Part shown: positions 1 through 7,987 of the stretch, piece by piece
Numbering within the stretch: position 1 is the stretch's first letter
How the letters are laid out: every line of letters begins with the position of its first letter
Assembly: GCF_017310015.1 (NCBI RefSeq)
Contig: NZ_CP022297.1
Span: forward strand, 992,001-1,056,000
From: Marinobacterium iners
GTDB lineage: Bacteria > Pseudomonadota > Gammaproteobacteria > Pseudomonadales > Balneatricaceae
Reading direction: 5' to 3'
Length of the DNA stretch: 64,000 nucleotides
Notes under the pieces: model-generated
Seen by the model: only the letters and a program-made list of their open reading frames with translations
Database searches by the model: none
Told to the model about the DNA's origin: nothing
Translations under genes and position numbers: made by a program

Positions 1-116
1 AATGACATGCCTTGAAAAAGAATTTCCGAATATTGAATTAAGCATTTATACAGGATATTCATCCGATCTGATTAAAATGATGAAGTGCGGTGATATTGAT
101 CTTGCTGTTTCTTCTT
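1..116 (+). pseudogene. LysR-type regulator, middle fragment (5' side of IS insertion)
   Basis: The frame opening at base 2 reads 38 codons typical of the first lobe of a LysR substrate-binding domain: a 'FPNIELSIYTG' strand followed by 'GDIDLAVSS'. The gene presumably starts upstream of the window, so the DNA-binding half is not visible. The reading frame is cut at base 116 by the insertion sequence and resumes at 1776. Joining base 116 to 1776 keeps the frame exactly. The target of the regulator is unknown; it lies just upstream of the benzoate operon, facing the same way. Confidence 0.8.
112..116. repeat. Target-site duplication, left copy (TTCTT)
   Basis: TTCTT directly before the left inverted repeat is matched by TTCTT at 1771-1775 directly after the right inverted repeat. 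A 5-bp duplication fits the IS1380 family. Confidence 0.8.
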
Positions 117-1770
117 CCTGATTCCGTGACTTACAACCCCACTCACACCTCTACAACACTGTAACCACGCGGCCTGCGGCGGTAATATGGACGCCATTCT
201 CGATTCACCCAGGCAGTGATATCTGACTATGCGTACCTTCAAGCTTGAACAGTCAAAAACCGAGATTATCACACCCCACGGTGGTCTGGCGCTGGTTGGG
301 CACAGCGTGAACAGGATGACCTCTCTGGCTAAGACCTCGCGCTCCATCGTCAAGCGCCATGGCATCGCCAACATCGACCTCATCCGTACCTACCTGGGGT
401 TGATTTGCCTTGGCAAGAGCGACTTCGAAGCGGTCGAGCACGCACGCCATGATCCCTTCTTCAAAGCGGCCATGGGCATCAAGCAATCACCTTCATCGGC
501 CCGGCTGCGTCAGCGCTTTGATGAAGATGCCCGCGCACTGATCCCGTTATTGGATGAGGCCAGCGTCGAGTTTCTGTGTAACGCTTCGGTGCCTATCGGC
601 ACACTCACCACCGGGCACGTGCCACTGGATATGGACGTGTTTCCCATGGACAACAGCAACAGTAAAAAAGAGGGCGTGGCCTATACCTACAAGGGGCATG
701 ACGGTTATGCCCCCATCGCGGCCTACCTGGGCACGGAGGGCTGGTGTCTGGGCTGTGAGCTGCGACCGGGTAACCAACATGCCAATAAAGAGTTTATTCA
801 CACCCTCGACCGGGTGCTGCCTCGAGTCCGAGAGCTGACCGATGCACCGCTACTGGTACGTCTTGACAGCGCCCATGATGCCGCCGAGAACCGGGGGTAC
901 TTCCGTGCGCACGGGGCAGACTACCTGATTAAGTGGAACCCCCGCTCACAAGATGGACTGGCCTGGGTCGACAAGGCTCATGCGGCCGGCGCACTTTGGT
1001 GCCATACCCGACCGGGCAAAATGGAAACGCTGGTAAGCGAACCGCTGGATGGCACGGACGACCGCCTGATCGTCAAGGTGACGGTGCGCCAGAGTGACAG
1101 TTCAGGACAGCTGTTTTTGGAGCCGGAGGTCAGCCTGGAGGGCTGGACGACTTCACTCACATCGGACGCAGCAGATAACGCCAAGGTCATTGCGCTCTAC
1201 CAGGATCACGCCACCAGCGAACAGTTCCACAGTGAGTTCAAGACTGATCTGGATCTCGAACGTTTGCCGTCAGGGAAGTTCGATACCAACGACCTGGTCA
1301 TAGCCTTTGCCGTACTGGGCTACAACATACTGCGTTGGATGGGACAGAACGCGCTATTGGGGCCGGATGCACCGGTGCGTCATCCGGCCAAGCGTCGGCG
1401 GCTGAAAACCGTGATTCAGGAACTGATGTATATGGCCTGTCGCTTAGTCAGCAGCGGTCGTCGTCTCCACCTGCGCTTCGGACGACATTGTCCCGGTTTC
1501 GGGGCATTCAGTCGCGTCTACGGGCTGGCCTGATCCGGACTGTCGGATTTACAGCCATTCAAAATAGCCACACGCCCGAGCGCCATGCATGGCAGGGTAT
1601 GCCTTGGCCTGCAGACAGAATCGAGACGAAATACTGCGGTGAGAAGCATGATCGATGCTGCAGTGGCGTAGATTAACCCGGTACACGTTAGATAAGATCG
1701 AGCTGTGTTAAAGAGCGAGGTCGTCTTCAGTGCTGGGTGCTGCAACAGCGGGTGAAGTCACTGATTCAGG
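117..1770 (+). mobile_element. IS1380-family insertion sequence (1654 bp)
   Basis: The ends are imperfect inverted repeats: 117-132 (CCTGATTCCGTGACTT) and the reverse complement of 1755-1770 (CCTGAATCAGTGACTT), 14 of 16 matching. They are flanked by a 5-bp direct repeat TTCTT. The single transposase gene at 229-1533 and the 1.65-kb size fit IS1380. The element splits a LysR-type regulator gene. Deleting it with one TTCTT copy rejoins the regulator in frame, so the insertion looks recent and simple. Confidence 0.85.
229..1533 (+). CDS. IS1380-family transposase
   Basis: A 434-residue DDE transposase. Recognisable IS1380 blocks are 'DMDVFPMDNSNSKKEG' (about residues 127-142), 'TYKGHDGYAPI' just after it, the 'LLVRLDSAHDA' block (about 208-218) and 'SEQFHSEFKTDLDLERLP' near 330-347, which would supply the catalytic acidic residues. 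Length is normal for the family and the frame is intact, so the copy may be active. It is the only gene in the element. Family assignment is by motif recognition; IS4-superfamily relatives share the fold but not these blocks. Confidence 0.85.
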   Translation: MRTFKLEQSKTEIITPHGGLALVGHSVNRMTSLAKTSRSIVKRHGIANIDLIRTYLGLICLGKSDFEAVEHARHDPFFKAAMGIKQSPSSARLRQRFDEDARALIPLLDEASVEFLCNASVPIGTLTTGHVPLDMDVFPMDNSNSKKEGVAYTYKGHDGYAPIAAYLGTEGWCLGCELRPGNQHANKEFIHTLDRVLPRVRELTDAPLLVRLDSAHDAAENRGYFRAHGADYLIKWNPRSQDGLAWVDKAHAAGALWCHTRPGKMETLVSEPLDGTDDRLIVKVTVRQSDSSGQLFLEPEVSLEGWTTSLTSDAADNAKVIALYQDHATSEQFHSEFKTDLDLERLPSGKFDTNDLVIAFAVLGYNILRWMGQNALLGPDAPVRHPAKRRRLKTVIQELMYMACRLVSSGRRLHLRFGRHCPGFGAFSRVYGLA

Positions 1771-2278
1771 TTCTTATGATGAAAGTGATTGTAAAAATAT
1801 TAACTATGAGCTTTTCTTTCGAGAAAAAATATATTTATTGATTGGGAAGAACAGGTTTTTCGAATTCGATGATTTATTTGTTAGAAAAGGCGCTATACGA
1901 TTTTCAGACTTGAGACACTACGAGGTCATGGTTACAAATCGTACAGACTCACTTGGCTATCTCATTGGCCAGTACGAAAAAGAGACTGGTTTTTACTTAA
2001 AAAAATGCCAGCCGCATGGTCAATTAATGACTACATTAAGGCATGTTACAGAAGGACACGGCATGTTGATTACCCCGTCATCGTCCTTCTTCCACCTCGA
2101 AAAAAATGATGAGGTGAATGCCATTGATATTGTCGAGCCTCGACTCTATCGAGATGTTTTCCTTGTTTCGTGCAGAGACAAGCCTGTGACCAATGCAATG
2201 AGCAAGGTGATTGAAAAAATTCGTACGATCACGCGGCAGGAAAATGAAAATGGCCACTGGCGTGGCAGCGTTGTCTAG
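1771..2278 (+). pseudogene. LysR-type regulator, C-terminal fragment (3' side of IS insertion)
   Basis: Continues the fragment that ends at base 116. From 1776 the frame reads the second lobe of a LysR effector-binding domain: 'YELFFREKIYLLIG', then a hinge and a 'VTEGHGMLITPSSSF' return strand, ending at the stop 2276-2278. An open frame beginning at 1730 inside the IS could give a chimeric product, but with no DNA-binding domain it could not act as a LysR regulator. The next gene is benA, so the intact protein may once have controlled this region; that is inference. Confidence 0.8.
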
Positions 2279-2451
2279 CCTGCTCATTTTCTATTTGGCA
2301 ACACGGCAGCCCTTTCGTCATTGAGCACGGGTGGCTGCGCACTGGCCTGGCGCTTAGCGGTCAGTCTTTGTGCATATCAACACGGGTTTGCTCCTGTTCG
2401 AGCCGATACGAGCCGATATCCGCGATCCCCCGGATTCATGTATACACCCTC

Positions 2452-2487
2452 TGCAAATATGGGATAAAGAATGGCACTGGCTGGATA
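2452..2487 (+). promoter_or_regulatory. Tandem XylS/BenR-type operator upstream of benA
   Basis: Two half-sites of the form TGCA-N6-GGNTA lie 21 bp apart. Box 1 is TGCAAATATGGGATA (2452-2466), a perfect match. Box 2 is GGCACTGGCTGGATA (2473-2487), one mismatch. The 6-bp gap gives the exact 21-bp period known for XylS at Pm and BenR at the ben promoter. The boxes end 54 bp before the benA start, where an activator overlapping the -35 region is expected. Candidate regulators here are the AraC proteins at 16357-17331 and 39163-40170. Confidence 0.75.
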
Positions 2488-2541
2488 GTGACCACTGGCA
2501 CTGCCCTCTAATCTGAGACAAACAATAAGGAGGGCATCGCC

Positions 2542-3882
2542 ATGCAAGACAATCTGATAGCAAAAGTGGGCGGCATGATGGAGGTCGATAAAGAAAAAGG
2601 CCTGTATCGCGGTCGTCGCGACATGTTCACCGATCCCGAGTTGTTCGAGCTGGAGATGAAACACATCTTCGAAGGCAACTGGATCTATCTGGCGCACGAA
2701 AGCCAGGTTGCCAACCCGAACGACTATTTTACCGGTTACATCGGTCGTCAGCCCATCGTCATCACCCGTAACAAGGATGGCGAGCTGAACTGCTTTATCA
2801 ACGCCTGCAGTCACCGTGGCGCTGTGCTCTGCCGCAAGAAGAAGGACAACAAGGCTGTTTTCACCTGCCCGTTCCATGGCTGGAGTTTCAATAATTCCGG
2901 CAAGCTGGTCAAGGTCAAGGATCCCAACGATGCGGGTTACCCGGATTCATTCAACTGCGAAGGCTCACATGACCTGAAAAAGGTCCGCATGGAGAACTAC
3001 CGTGGCTTTCTGTTCGGCTCACTGAACGATGATGTCAAGCCACTGACCGAGCACTTGGGCGAGGCTGCCAAGATCGTCGATATGATCGTTGATCAGTCAC
3101 CGGAAGGCCTGGAAGTGGTGCGTGGCTCTTCCACCTATATCTACGACGGCAACTGGAAGCTGCAGGCTGAGAACGGTGCTGACGGTTACCACGTCTCCGC
3201 TACGCACTGGAACTACGTTGCCACTACGGCGCGCCGCAAGGCCGGCATGTCCGCCGATGACGTCAAGGCGATGGATGCCTCCACCTGGAACAAGCAAAAG
3301 GGTGGGTTCTACGCCTTTGAACATGGCCACATTCTGCTGTGGATGAACTGGCCCAACCCGCAGGACCGTCCGCTGTATGAGCGTCGTGACGAGTTGGTAG
3401 AGAAGTTCGGCGCTGATCGTGCCGACTGGATGATCGGCAACCTGCGTAACCTTTGCCTGTATCCGAACGTGTTCCTGATGGACCAGTTCAGCTCGCAGAT
3501 CCGTCACTTCCGTCCGATCTCTGTCGACAAGACCGAAGTGACCATCTACTGCATCGCGCCCAAGGGCGAGAGTGCGGAAGCGCGTGCGCATCGTATCCGT
3601 CAGTACGAAGACTTCTTCAACGCCTCAGGCATGGCAACTCCGGATGATTTGGAAGAGTTCCGCGCCTGTCAGGAAGGCTTCAAGGGCATGAACCTGCCCT
3701 GGAACGACATGTGCCGTGGTGCCGAGCATTGGATCGACGGTCAGGATGAAGGTGCGAAGAAGATCGATGTGCATCCGGTGATGAGCGGCGAGAAGGTCGA
3801 GGACGAAGGTCTCTACATCGTTCAGCATCACTACTGGCAGAAAGTGCTGGCCGAAGCGGCACGCAAGGAAAAGGGGGAGTAA
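2542..3882 (+). CDS. benA: Benzoate 1,2-dioxygenase, large (alpha) subunit
   Basis: Terminal Rieske oxygenase that turns benzoate into the cis-1,2-diol-1-carboxylate, using electrons from BenC. The Rieske cluster ligands are Cys89/His91 (CSHRG) and Cys109/His112 (CPFHGW). The mononuclear iron site is His217 and His222 with Asp314 in 'MDQFSSQ', and the bridging Asp214 is present. At 446 residues it has the normal length, and whole stretches match BenA/XylX of Pseudomonas (for example 'RDMFTDPELFELEMKHIFEG'). The start has AAGGAGG just upstream. First gene of benABCD-ridA-benE. Toluate oxygenase XylX is very close, so methylbenzoates may also be substrates. Confidence 0.93.
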   Translation: MQDNLIAKVGGMMEVDKEKGLYRGRRDMFTDPELFELEMKHIFEGNWIYLAHESQVANPNDYFTGYIGRQPIVITRNKDGELNCFINACSHRGAVLCRKKKDNKAVFTCPFHGWSFNNSGKLVKVKDPNDAGYPDSFNCEGSHDLKKVRMENYRGFLFGSLNDDVKPLTEHLGEAAKIVDMIVDQSPEGLEVVRGSSTYIYDGNWKLQAENGADGYHVSATHWNYVATTARRKAGMSADDVKAMDASTWNKQKGGFYAFEHGHILLWMNWPNPQDRPLYERRDELVEKFGADRADWMIGNLRNLCLYPNVFLMDQFSSQIRHFRPISVDKTEVTIYCIAPKGESAEARAHRIRQYEDFFNASGMATPDDLEEFRACQEGFKGMNLPWNDMCRGAEHWIDGQDEGAKKIDVHPVMSGEKVEDEGLYIVQHHYWQKVLAEAARKEKGE

Positions 3883-3885
3883 GCC

Positions 3886-4380
3886 ATGACTATCAGCTAC
3901 GACGAAATTCGTGATTTCCTGCACTCTGAACAGCGTGCGCTGGATGACAAGGACTATGACAACTGGCTGGAGCACTACGACAAGGGTGCCGAGTTCTGGG
4001 TGCCGAGCTGGGATGTGGACGGTGAATTGACCGAAGACCCGCAGTCCGAAATCTCCCTGATCTACTACGCCCGTCGTGATGGTCTGGAAGACCGTGTTTT
4101 CCGCATTCGTACCGACCGCTCCAGTGCCAGTTCGCTGCCGGAGCCACGCACCCAGCACATGCTGAGCAATCTGGAAGTGTCCGCTGCATCGGATAATGAC
4201 GCTGAAGTGCGCTACAGCTGGATGACCAACAGCGTGCGCTACAACGCCGTGGATACCTATTTCGGTACCGCGTTTGTCACTCTGATCCGTGACGAAGACA
4301 GCAAGCTGAAAATCAAACGCAAGAAGGTCGTGCTCAAGAACGACTATATCCACCACGTTGTGGATATCTATCACCTCTGA
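3886..4380 (+). CDS. benB: Benzoate 1,2-dioxygenase, small (beta) subunit
   Basis: A 164-residue beta subunit of the ring-hydroxylating oxygenase, of the SnoaL/NTF2-like fold, which forms the structural part of the alpha3-beta3 hexamer. 'FLHSEQRALDDKDYDNWLEHY' type residues near the start and 'SLIYYARRDGLEDRVFRIRT' (about 63-82) are BenB/XylY hallmarks. It starts 3 bp after benA, so the two are translated together in equal amounts. It carries no cofactor ligands, as expected. Confidence 0.93.
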   Translation: MTISYDEIRDFLHSEQRALDDKDYDNWLEHYDKGAEFWVPSWDVDGELTEDPQSEISLIYYARRDGLEDRVFRIRTDRSSASSLPEPRTQHMLSNLEVSAASDNDAEVRYSWMTNSVRYNAVDTYFGTAFVTLIRDEDSKLKIKRKKVVLKNDYIHHVVDIYHL

Positions 4381-4401
4381 TCCCGGCCCAACATAACAAG
4401 T

Positions 4402-4437
4402 GTCCCTCGGGGTGTTATCGACACCCCTGAAGGGGAC
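4402..4437 (+). promoter_or_regulatory. Intercistronic hairpin between benB and benC
   Basis: A strong two-part stem: GGGGTGT (4409-4415) pairs with ACACCCC (4421-4427) around a TATCG loop, and the outer GTCCC (4402-4406) pairs with GGGAC (4433-4437). There is no U-tract, so it is unlikely to be a full terminator. It may protect the benAB message or damp read-through so the oxygenase is made in excess of the reductase. The antABC operon has an unrelated hairpin in the same place (42313-42332). Confidence 0.7.
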
Positions 4438-4451
4438 CGAGGTAGCACACA

Positions 4452-5465
4452 ATGTATAAAGTAGCGCTCAACTTTGAAGACGGTGTAACCCGCTTCATTA
4501 CGACCTTGCCGATGGAAACGGTGGCCGATGCCGCTTATCGTTCCGGGCTCAATATCCCGCTCGATTGCCGTGACGGTGCCTGTGGTACCTGCAAATGTCA
4601 CTGCGAATCGGGCAGCTATGAGATGGATGGCTATATCGAGGATGCGCTGTCCGATCAGGAAGCGGAGCAACAGTACGTGCTGACCTGTCGCATGATTCCG
4701 GAGTCGGACTGTGTGGTTACCGTGCCGGCCTCGTCTGAAGTTTGTGTGCGCAGTCAGCAGGCGGATGTGCATGCCAAACTCACCGATATCAACCGTCTGT
4801 CTGATTCCACCCTGTCATTCACCGTCGCCGGTGATCAGGTGCGTGCCATGCACTTCCTGCCGGGGCAGTACGTCAACGTACAGGTGCCGGGGACCGATCA
4901 GTCCCGTGCCTACTCCTTCAGTTCCATGGTTAACCAGTCTGACGAATCGGTCTCTTTCCTTATCCGTGTTGTACCTGAAGGTTTGATGAGCACCTATATG
5001 GCCGAAAAGGCCAGTGTCGGCGACAGCATCACTCTGCGCGGTCCTTTCGGCAGTTTTTACCTGCGCGATATCAAGCGTCCGGTGTTGATGTTGGCTGGCG
5101 GTACCGGTCTGGCACCCTTCCTGGCAATGCTGGAGAAGATTCAGCAGGTCGGCAGCCAGTATCCGATCCATCTGATCTACGGCGTCACCCACGACACCGA
5201 TCTGGTGGAAATGGACAAGCTGGAAGCCTTTGCAGCGGCCATCGATAATTTCACCTTCAGTGCCTGCGTCGCCTCTGAAGAGAGCAGCTGGCTGCAGAAA
5301 GGATATGTCACCAACCACATGGAACCCGGTCATCTGCATGACGGCGATGTGGATATCTATCTCTGTGGTCCGCCGCCGATGGTAGAAGCGGTGAACAGCC
5401 ATATGCAGGAAAAGGGCATTCAGCCGGCCAGCTTCCATTATGAAAAGTTTGCAGCCAGCAAGTAA
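4452..5465 (+). CDS. benC: Benzoate 1,2-dioxygenase electron-transfer component (ferredoxin-NADH reductase)
   Basis: Passes electrons from NADH through FAD and a [2Fe-2S] centre to BenAB. The N-terminal plant-type ferredoxin domain has Cys39, Cys44, Cys47 and Cys79. The FAD-binding domain follows with 'RAYSFSS' (152-158), and the NAD domain has 'GGTGLAP' (216-222) and 'CGPPPM' near the end. At 337 residues it has the usual BenC/XylZ length. It lies 71 bp after benB, with a hairpin in the gap, and 10 bp before benD. Confidence 0.93.
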   Translation: MYKVALNFEDGVTRFITTLPMETVADAAYRSGLNIPLDCRDGACGTCKCHCESGSYEMDGYIEDALSDQEAEQQYVLTCRMIPESDCVVTVPASSEVCVRSQQADVHAKLTDINRLSDSTLSFTVAGDQVRAMHFLPGQYVNVQVPGTDQSRAYSFSSMVNQSDESVSFLIRVVPEGLMSTYMAEKASVGDSITLRGPFGSFYLRDIKRPVLMLAGGTGLAPFLAMLEKIQQVGSQYPIHLIYGVTHDTDLVEMDKLEAFAAAIDNFTFSACVASEESSWLQKGYVTNHMEPGHLHDGDVDIYLCGPPPMVEAVNSHMQEKGIQPASFHYEKFAASK

Positions 5466-5475
5466 GGACGATTCC

Positions 5476-6261
5476 ATGAGAGCTGAACGTTTCGAAAACA
5501 AGGTGGTTGTTGTCACCGGCGCGGCCCAGGGAATTGGTCGTGCCGTTGCCCTGCAGATGGCCGCCGAAAAAGCCAGCCTGCTGCTGGTAGACCGCTCCGA
5601 GATTGTTAAAGAAGTGGCCGAAGAAGCGCTGGCCGCAGGTGCCGTTGATGCCCAGATCATCAACGTGGACCTGGAACAGTATGCCGGTGCCTGCAAGGCG
5701 ATCGATGCGGCCGTGAGCCATTTTGGTCGCATCGACATTCTGGTTAACAACGTGGGCGGTACCATCTGGGCCAAACCCTATGAAGCCTACGAAGAGGAGC
5801 AGATCGAAGCCGAGATTCGCCGCTCCCTGTTCCCGACCCTCTGGTGCTGTCACGCCGTGCTGGCGCAGATGCAGAAGCAGCAGAGCGGCGTGATCGTCAA
5901 CGTGTCTTCCATCGCAACCCGAGGCCTTAACCGGGTGCCCTACGCGGCGGCCAAGGGGGGCGTGAATGCGATGACCGTGTGCATGGCGTTTGAGAATGCC
6001 AAACACGGCATCCGGGTCAATGCGGTGGCGCCGGGCGGAACCGATGTGGGTGAACGACGCATTCCGCGCAACAACGACACCATGAATCAGCAGGAGAAGG
6101 ACTGGTATCAGACCATTGTCGACCAGACCATCGACTCGACATTCATGAAACGCTACAGCGTGCCGGAAGAGCAGGCCAACGCCATACTCTTTCTGGCCTC
6201 GGACGAGGCCTCCTATATCACCGGTACCATCTTGCCGGTGGGCGGTGGCGATCAGGGCTGA
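5476..6261 (+). CDS. benD: 1,6-dihydroxycyclohexa-2,4-diene-1-carboxylate dehydrogenase
   Basis: Short-chain dehydrogenase that oxidises and decarboxylates the benzoate diol to catechol with NAD+. Seen are the Rossmann motif 'GAAQGIGRAVA', the 'NNVGG' strand, the catalytic Ser of 'VNVSSIA' and 'YAAAK'. The start at 5476 is preferred over an upstream in-frame ATG at 5440, which lies inside benC, because AAGGAC sits seven bases before 5476 and BenD/XylL proteins begin here. Length about 261 residues. Close relative XylL acts on toluate diols. Confidence 0.92.
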   Translation: MRAERFENKVVVVTGAAQGIGRAVALQMAAEKASLLLVDRSEIVKEVAEEALAAGAVDAQIINVDLEQYAGACKAIDAAVSHFGRIDILVNNVGGTIWAKPYEAYEEEQIEAEIRRSLFPTLWCCHAVLAQMQKQQSGVIVNVSSIATRGLNRVPYAAAKGGVNAMTVCMAFENAKHGIRVNAVAPGGTDVGERRIPRNNDTMNQQEKDWYQTIVDQTIDSTFMKRYSVPEEQANAILFLASDEASYITGTILPVGGGDQG

Positions 6262-6277
6262 CCCTTATATCCAAACC

Positions 6278-6308
6278 AAGCAGGGCTCAGGCCCTGCTTT
6301 TCCGTTTT
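6278..6308 (+). terminator. Intrinsic terminator-like hairpin between benD and ridA
   Basis: AAGCAGGGC (6278-6286) pairs perfectly with GCCCTGCTT (6291-6299) around TCAG, followed by a T-rich run (TTCCGTTTT). Because ridA and benE follow on the same strand, this probably acts as a partial terminator that lowers expression of the distal genes. Confidence 0.7.
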
Positions 6309-6323
6309 ATGCTGAGGAGAAAC

Positions 6324-6731
6324 ATGATGGCAACAAAAACAATAATCGTGCCTGAAGGAATGGAATTTATCCGTGACGAGATCGGCTACGCCCCGGCGGT
6401 GTTGGTCAATGACACGCTCTACATTGCCGGTCAGATCGGCCGCAACGATCAGCGTGAACTGGTCGCTGAAAAGGAAGCTCAGTTTGTGCAGGTGTTCGAA
6501 AACATGAAGCGGATACTGGAAACGGCAGGAGCCCGCTTCGAGGATGTGGTAGAGGTCACCAGCTACCACACCGATATGCGTGACCTGCCGTTGTACATGG
6601 AAGTGCGCAACCGCTACATGAAAGGCTGCTATCCGGCCTGGACCGCCATCGGAGCAGCCTCCCTCTGCGGTGCGCCGGGCTATTTTCTGGAGGTGAAAGC
6701 GGTCGCCGTCATCGAGAGGGGGGATGAGTGA
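6324..6731 (+). CDS. RidA/YjgF family protein
   Basis: A protein of about 135 residues of the RidA superfamily, whose members hydrolyse reactive enamine/imine intermediates or act on related ketone chemistry. The family fold is suggested by 'APAVLVNDTLYIAGQIGRN' style residues near the start and 'CGAPGYFLEVKAVAVI' at the end. The start at 6324 is chosen because AGGAG lies just before it; 6309 and 6327 are alternatives. It sits between benD and benE and its stop overlaps the benE start (TGATG). A role in this pathway is not established; hydrolysis of a dienol or oxo intermediate is one guess. Confidence 0.75.
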   Translation: MMATKTIIVPEGMEFIRDEIGYAPAVLVNDTLYIAGQIGRNDQRELVAEKEAQFVQVFENMKRILETAGARFEDVVEVTSYHTDMRDLPLYMEVRNRYMKGCYPAWTAIGAASLCGAPGYFLEVKAVAVIERGDE

Positions 6732-7927
6732 TGCTGAAGGATCTCTCCATCTCGACTATTATTGCGGGCCTGATGGCCGTGCTGGTGTCCTATTCTGGGC
6801 CGCTGGCGATCTTTTTTCAGGCGGCTCAGAACGCCGGTATCTCGGTGGAGATGATGACCTCATGGGTCTGGGCGATCTCCATCGGCGCGGCAGTGACCGG
6901 CATTGCACTCAGCCTGTGGTTTAAAATTCCGGTGATCACCGCCTGGTCGGCACCGGGAACGGTGCTGCTGGTAACACTGTTTCCGCAGCTGTCGATCAAC
7001 GAAGCGGTAGCGGCCTATATCACCGCAGCAGTCATTATCTTTCTGATCGGTATCACCGGCCTGTTCGACAGGGTGGTACAGATGATCCCGAAAGGGGTCG
7101 CCGCCGCCATGATGGCGGGCATCCTGTTCGACTTCGGTCTGGGAGCCTTCAGGGCGCTGGACTCGGTGCCACTGGTGACCAGTGTGATGATCCTCGGCTT
7201 TGTGTTGTTCAAGTTTGTCAGCCGCGCCTATTTTCTGGTACTGATGGTAGTACTGGGTGTGGTGTTGTCCGTCACCGCACTGGATGCCAATCTGAGCCAG
7301 CTGGAATGGCGACTGGCCAGCCCGATGTTGATTATGCCTGCATGGAGCTGGAGTTCCACTCTGGGGTTGGCGTTGCCGCTAGTCATTGTCAGCCTGACGG
7401 GTCAGTTTTTGCCGGGCTTTACCATCCTCAAGGCATCGGGTTATAGCTTCGCGTCCAGACCCATCGTGTCGATGCTGTCACTGGTGTCGATACCGACCGC
7501 GTTCTTTGGTGGCATCACCACGGTGATTGCCGCCATCACCGCCTCGATCTGTACTAGCCCCGATGCGCATGAAAATCCGGACAAACGCTATTGGGCCGGT
7601 GTCGCCAACGGCGTGTTCTACCTCATCGGCGGCATTCTGGCCGGCAGCATCGTGCTGTTTTTTACCAGCTTCCCCAGCGAAATGATCGCGATCATTGCCG
7701 GCCTTGCACTGCTGGGCGCCATCAGCAACAGTTTGACTGCCGCACTGGAAGACAAGGCGCATCTGGACGCCTCACTGATCACCTTCATGGTGACTGCGTC
7801 GGGGGTTAGTATATTCGGAATCGGATCTGCCTTTTGGGGTGTGGTGCTGGGATCGATGGTATATGCCCTGATGGGGGTATTGCGAGCACGCCGTTCACCG
7901 GAAAGGGAGGCCGCCAGCAGCAGCTGA
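6731..7927 (+). CDS. benE: Benzoate/H+ symporter, BenE family
   Basis: An inner-membrane protein of about 398 residues with roughly 10-12 hydrophobic helices. BenE hallmarks are 'PVITAWSAPGTVLL' (about 64-77), 'IPKGVAAAMMAGILFDFGL' and 'SICTSPDAHENPDKRYWAG' in the second half. It would bring benzoate in with protons. The ATG at 6731 overlaps the ridA stop; a GTG codon just before it is in frame. It is the last gene of the ben operon, followed by a hairpin. Confidence 0.9.
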   Translation: MLKDLSISTIIAGLMAVLVSYSGPLAIFFQAAQNAGISVEMMTSWVWAISIGAAVTGIALSLWFKIPVITAWSAPGTVLLVTLFPQLSINEAVAAYITAAVIIFLIGITGLFDRVVQMIPKGVAAAMMAGILFDFGLGAFRALDSVPLVTSVMILGFVLFKFVSRAYFLVLMVVLGVVLSVTALDANLSQLEWRLASPMLIMPAWSWSSTLGLALPLVIVSLTGQFLPGFTILKASGYSFASRPIVSMLSLVSIPTAFFGGITTVIAAITASICTSPDAHENPDKRYWAGVANGVFYLIGGILAGSIVLFFTSFPSEMIAIIAGLALLGAISNSLTAALEDKAHLDASLITFMVTASGVSIFGIGSAFWGVVLGSMVYALMGVLRARRSPEREAASSS

Positions 7928-7928
7928 A

Positions 7929-7952
7929 GGGGAGCAGGTGCAGACCTGCCCC
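7929..7952 (+). terminator. Hairpin after benE
   Basis: GGGG-A-GCAGGT pairs with ACCTGC-CCC around a GCAG loop, with a single bulged A. No U-tract follows, so termination strength is doubtful; it may separate ben from the regulator gene that starts 35 bp further on. Confidence 0.5.
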
Positions 7953-7987
7953 GGAACTGTTTGTATAACAATAATAAGGATGACCTC

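Noticed and set aside
2473..2490. Possible sigma-54 promoter starting TGGCAC before benA
   Set aside because: The -12 element is GGAT instead of TTGC at the needed distance; the same bases form a XylS-type box instead.
3625..4452. 275-codon open frame on the minus strand
   Set aside because: Opposite benA end and benB; no domain recognised.
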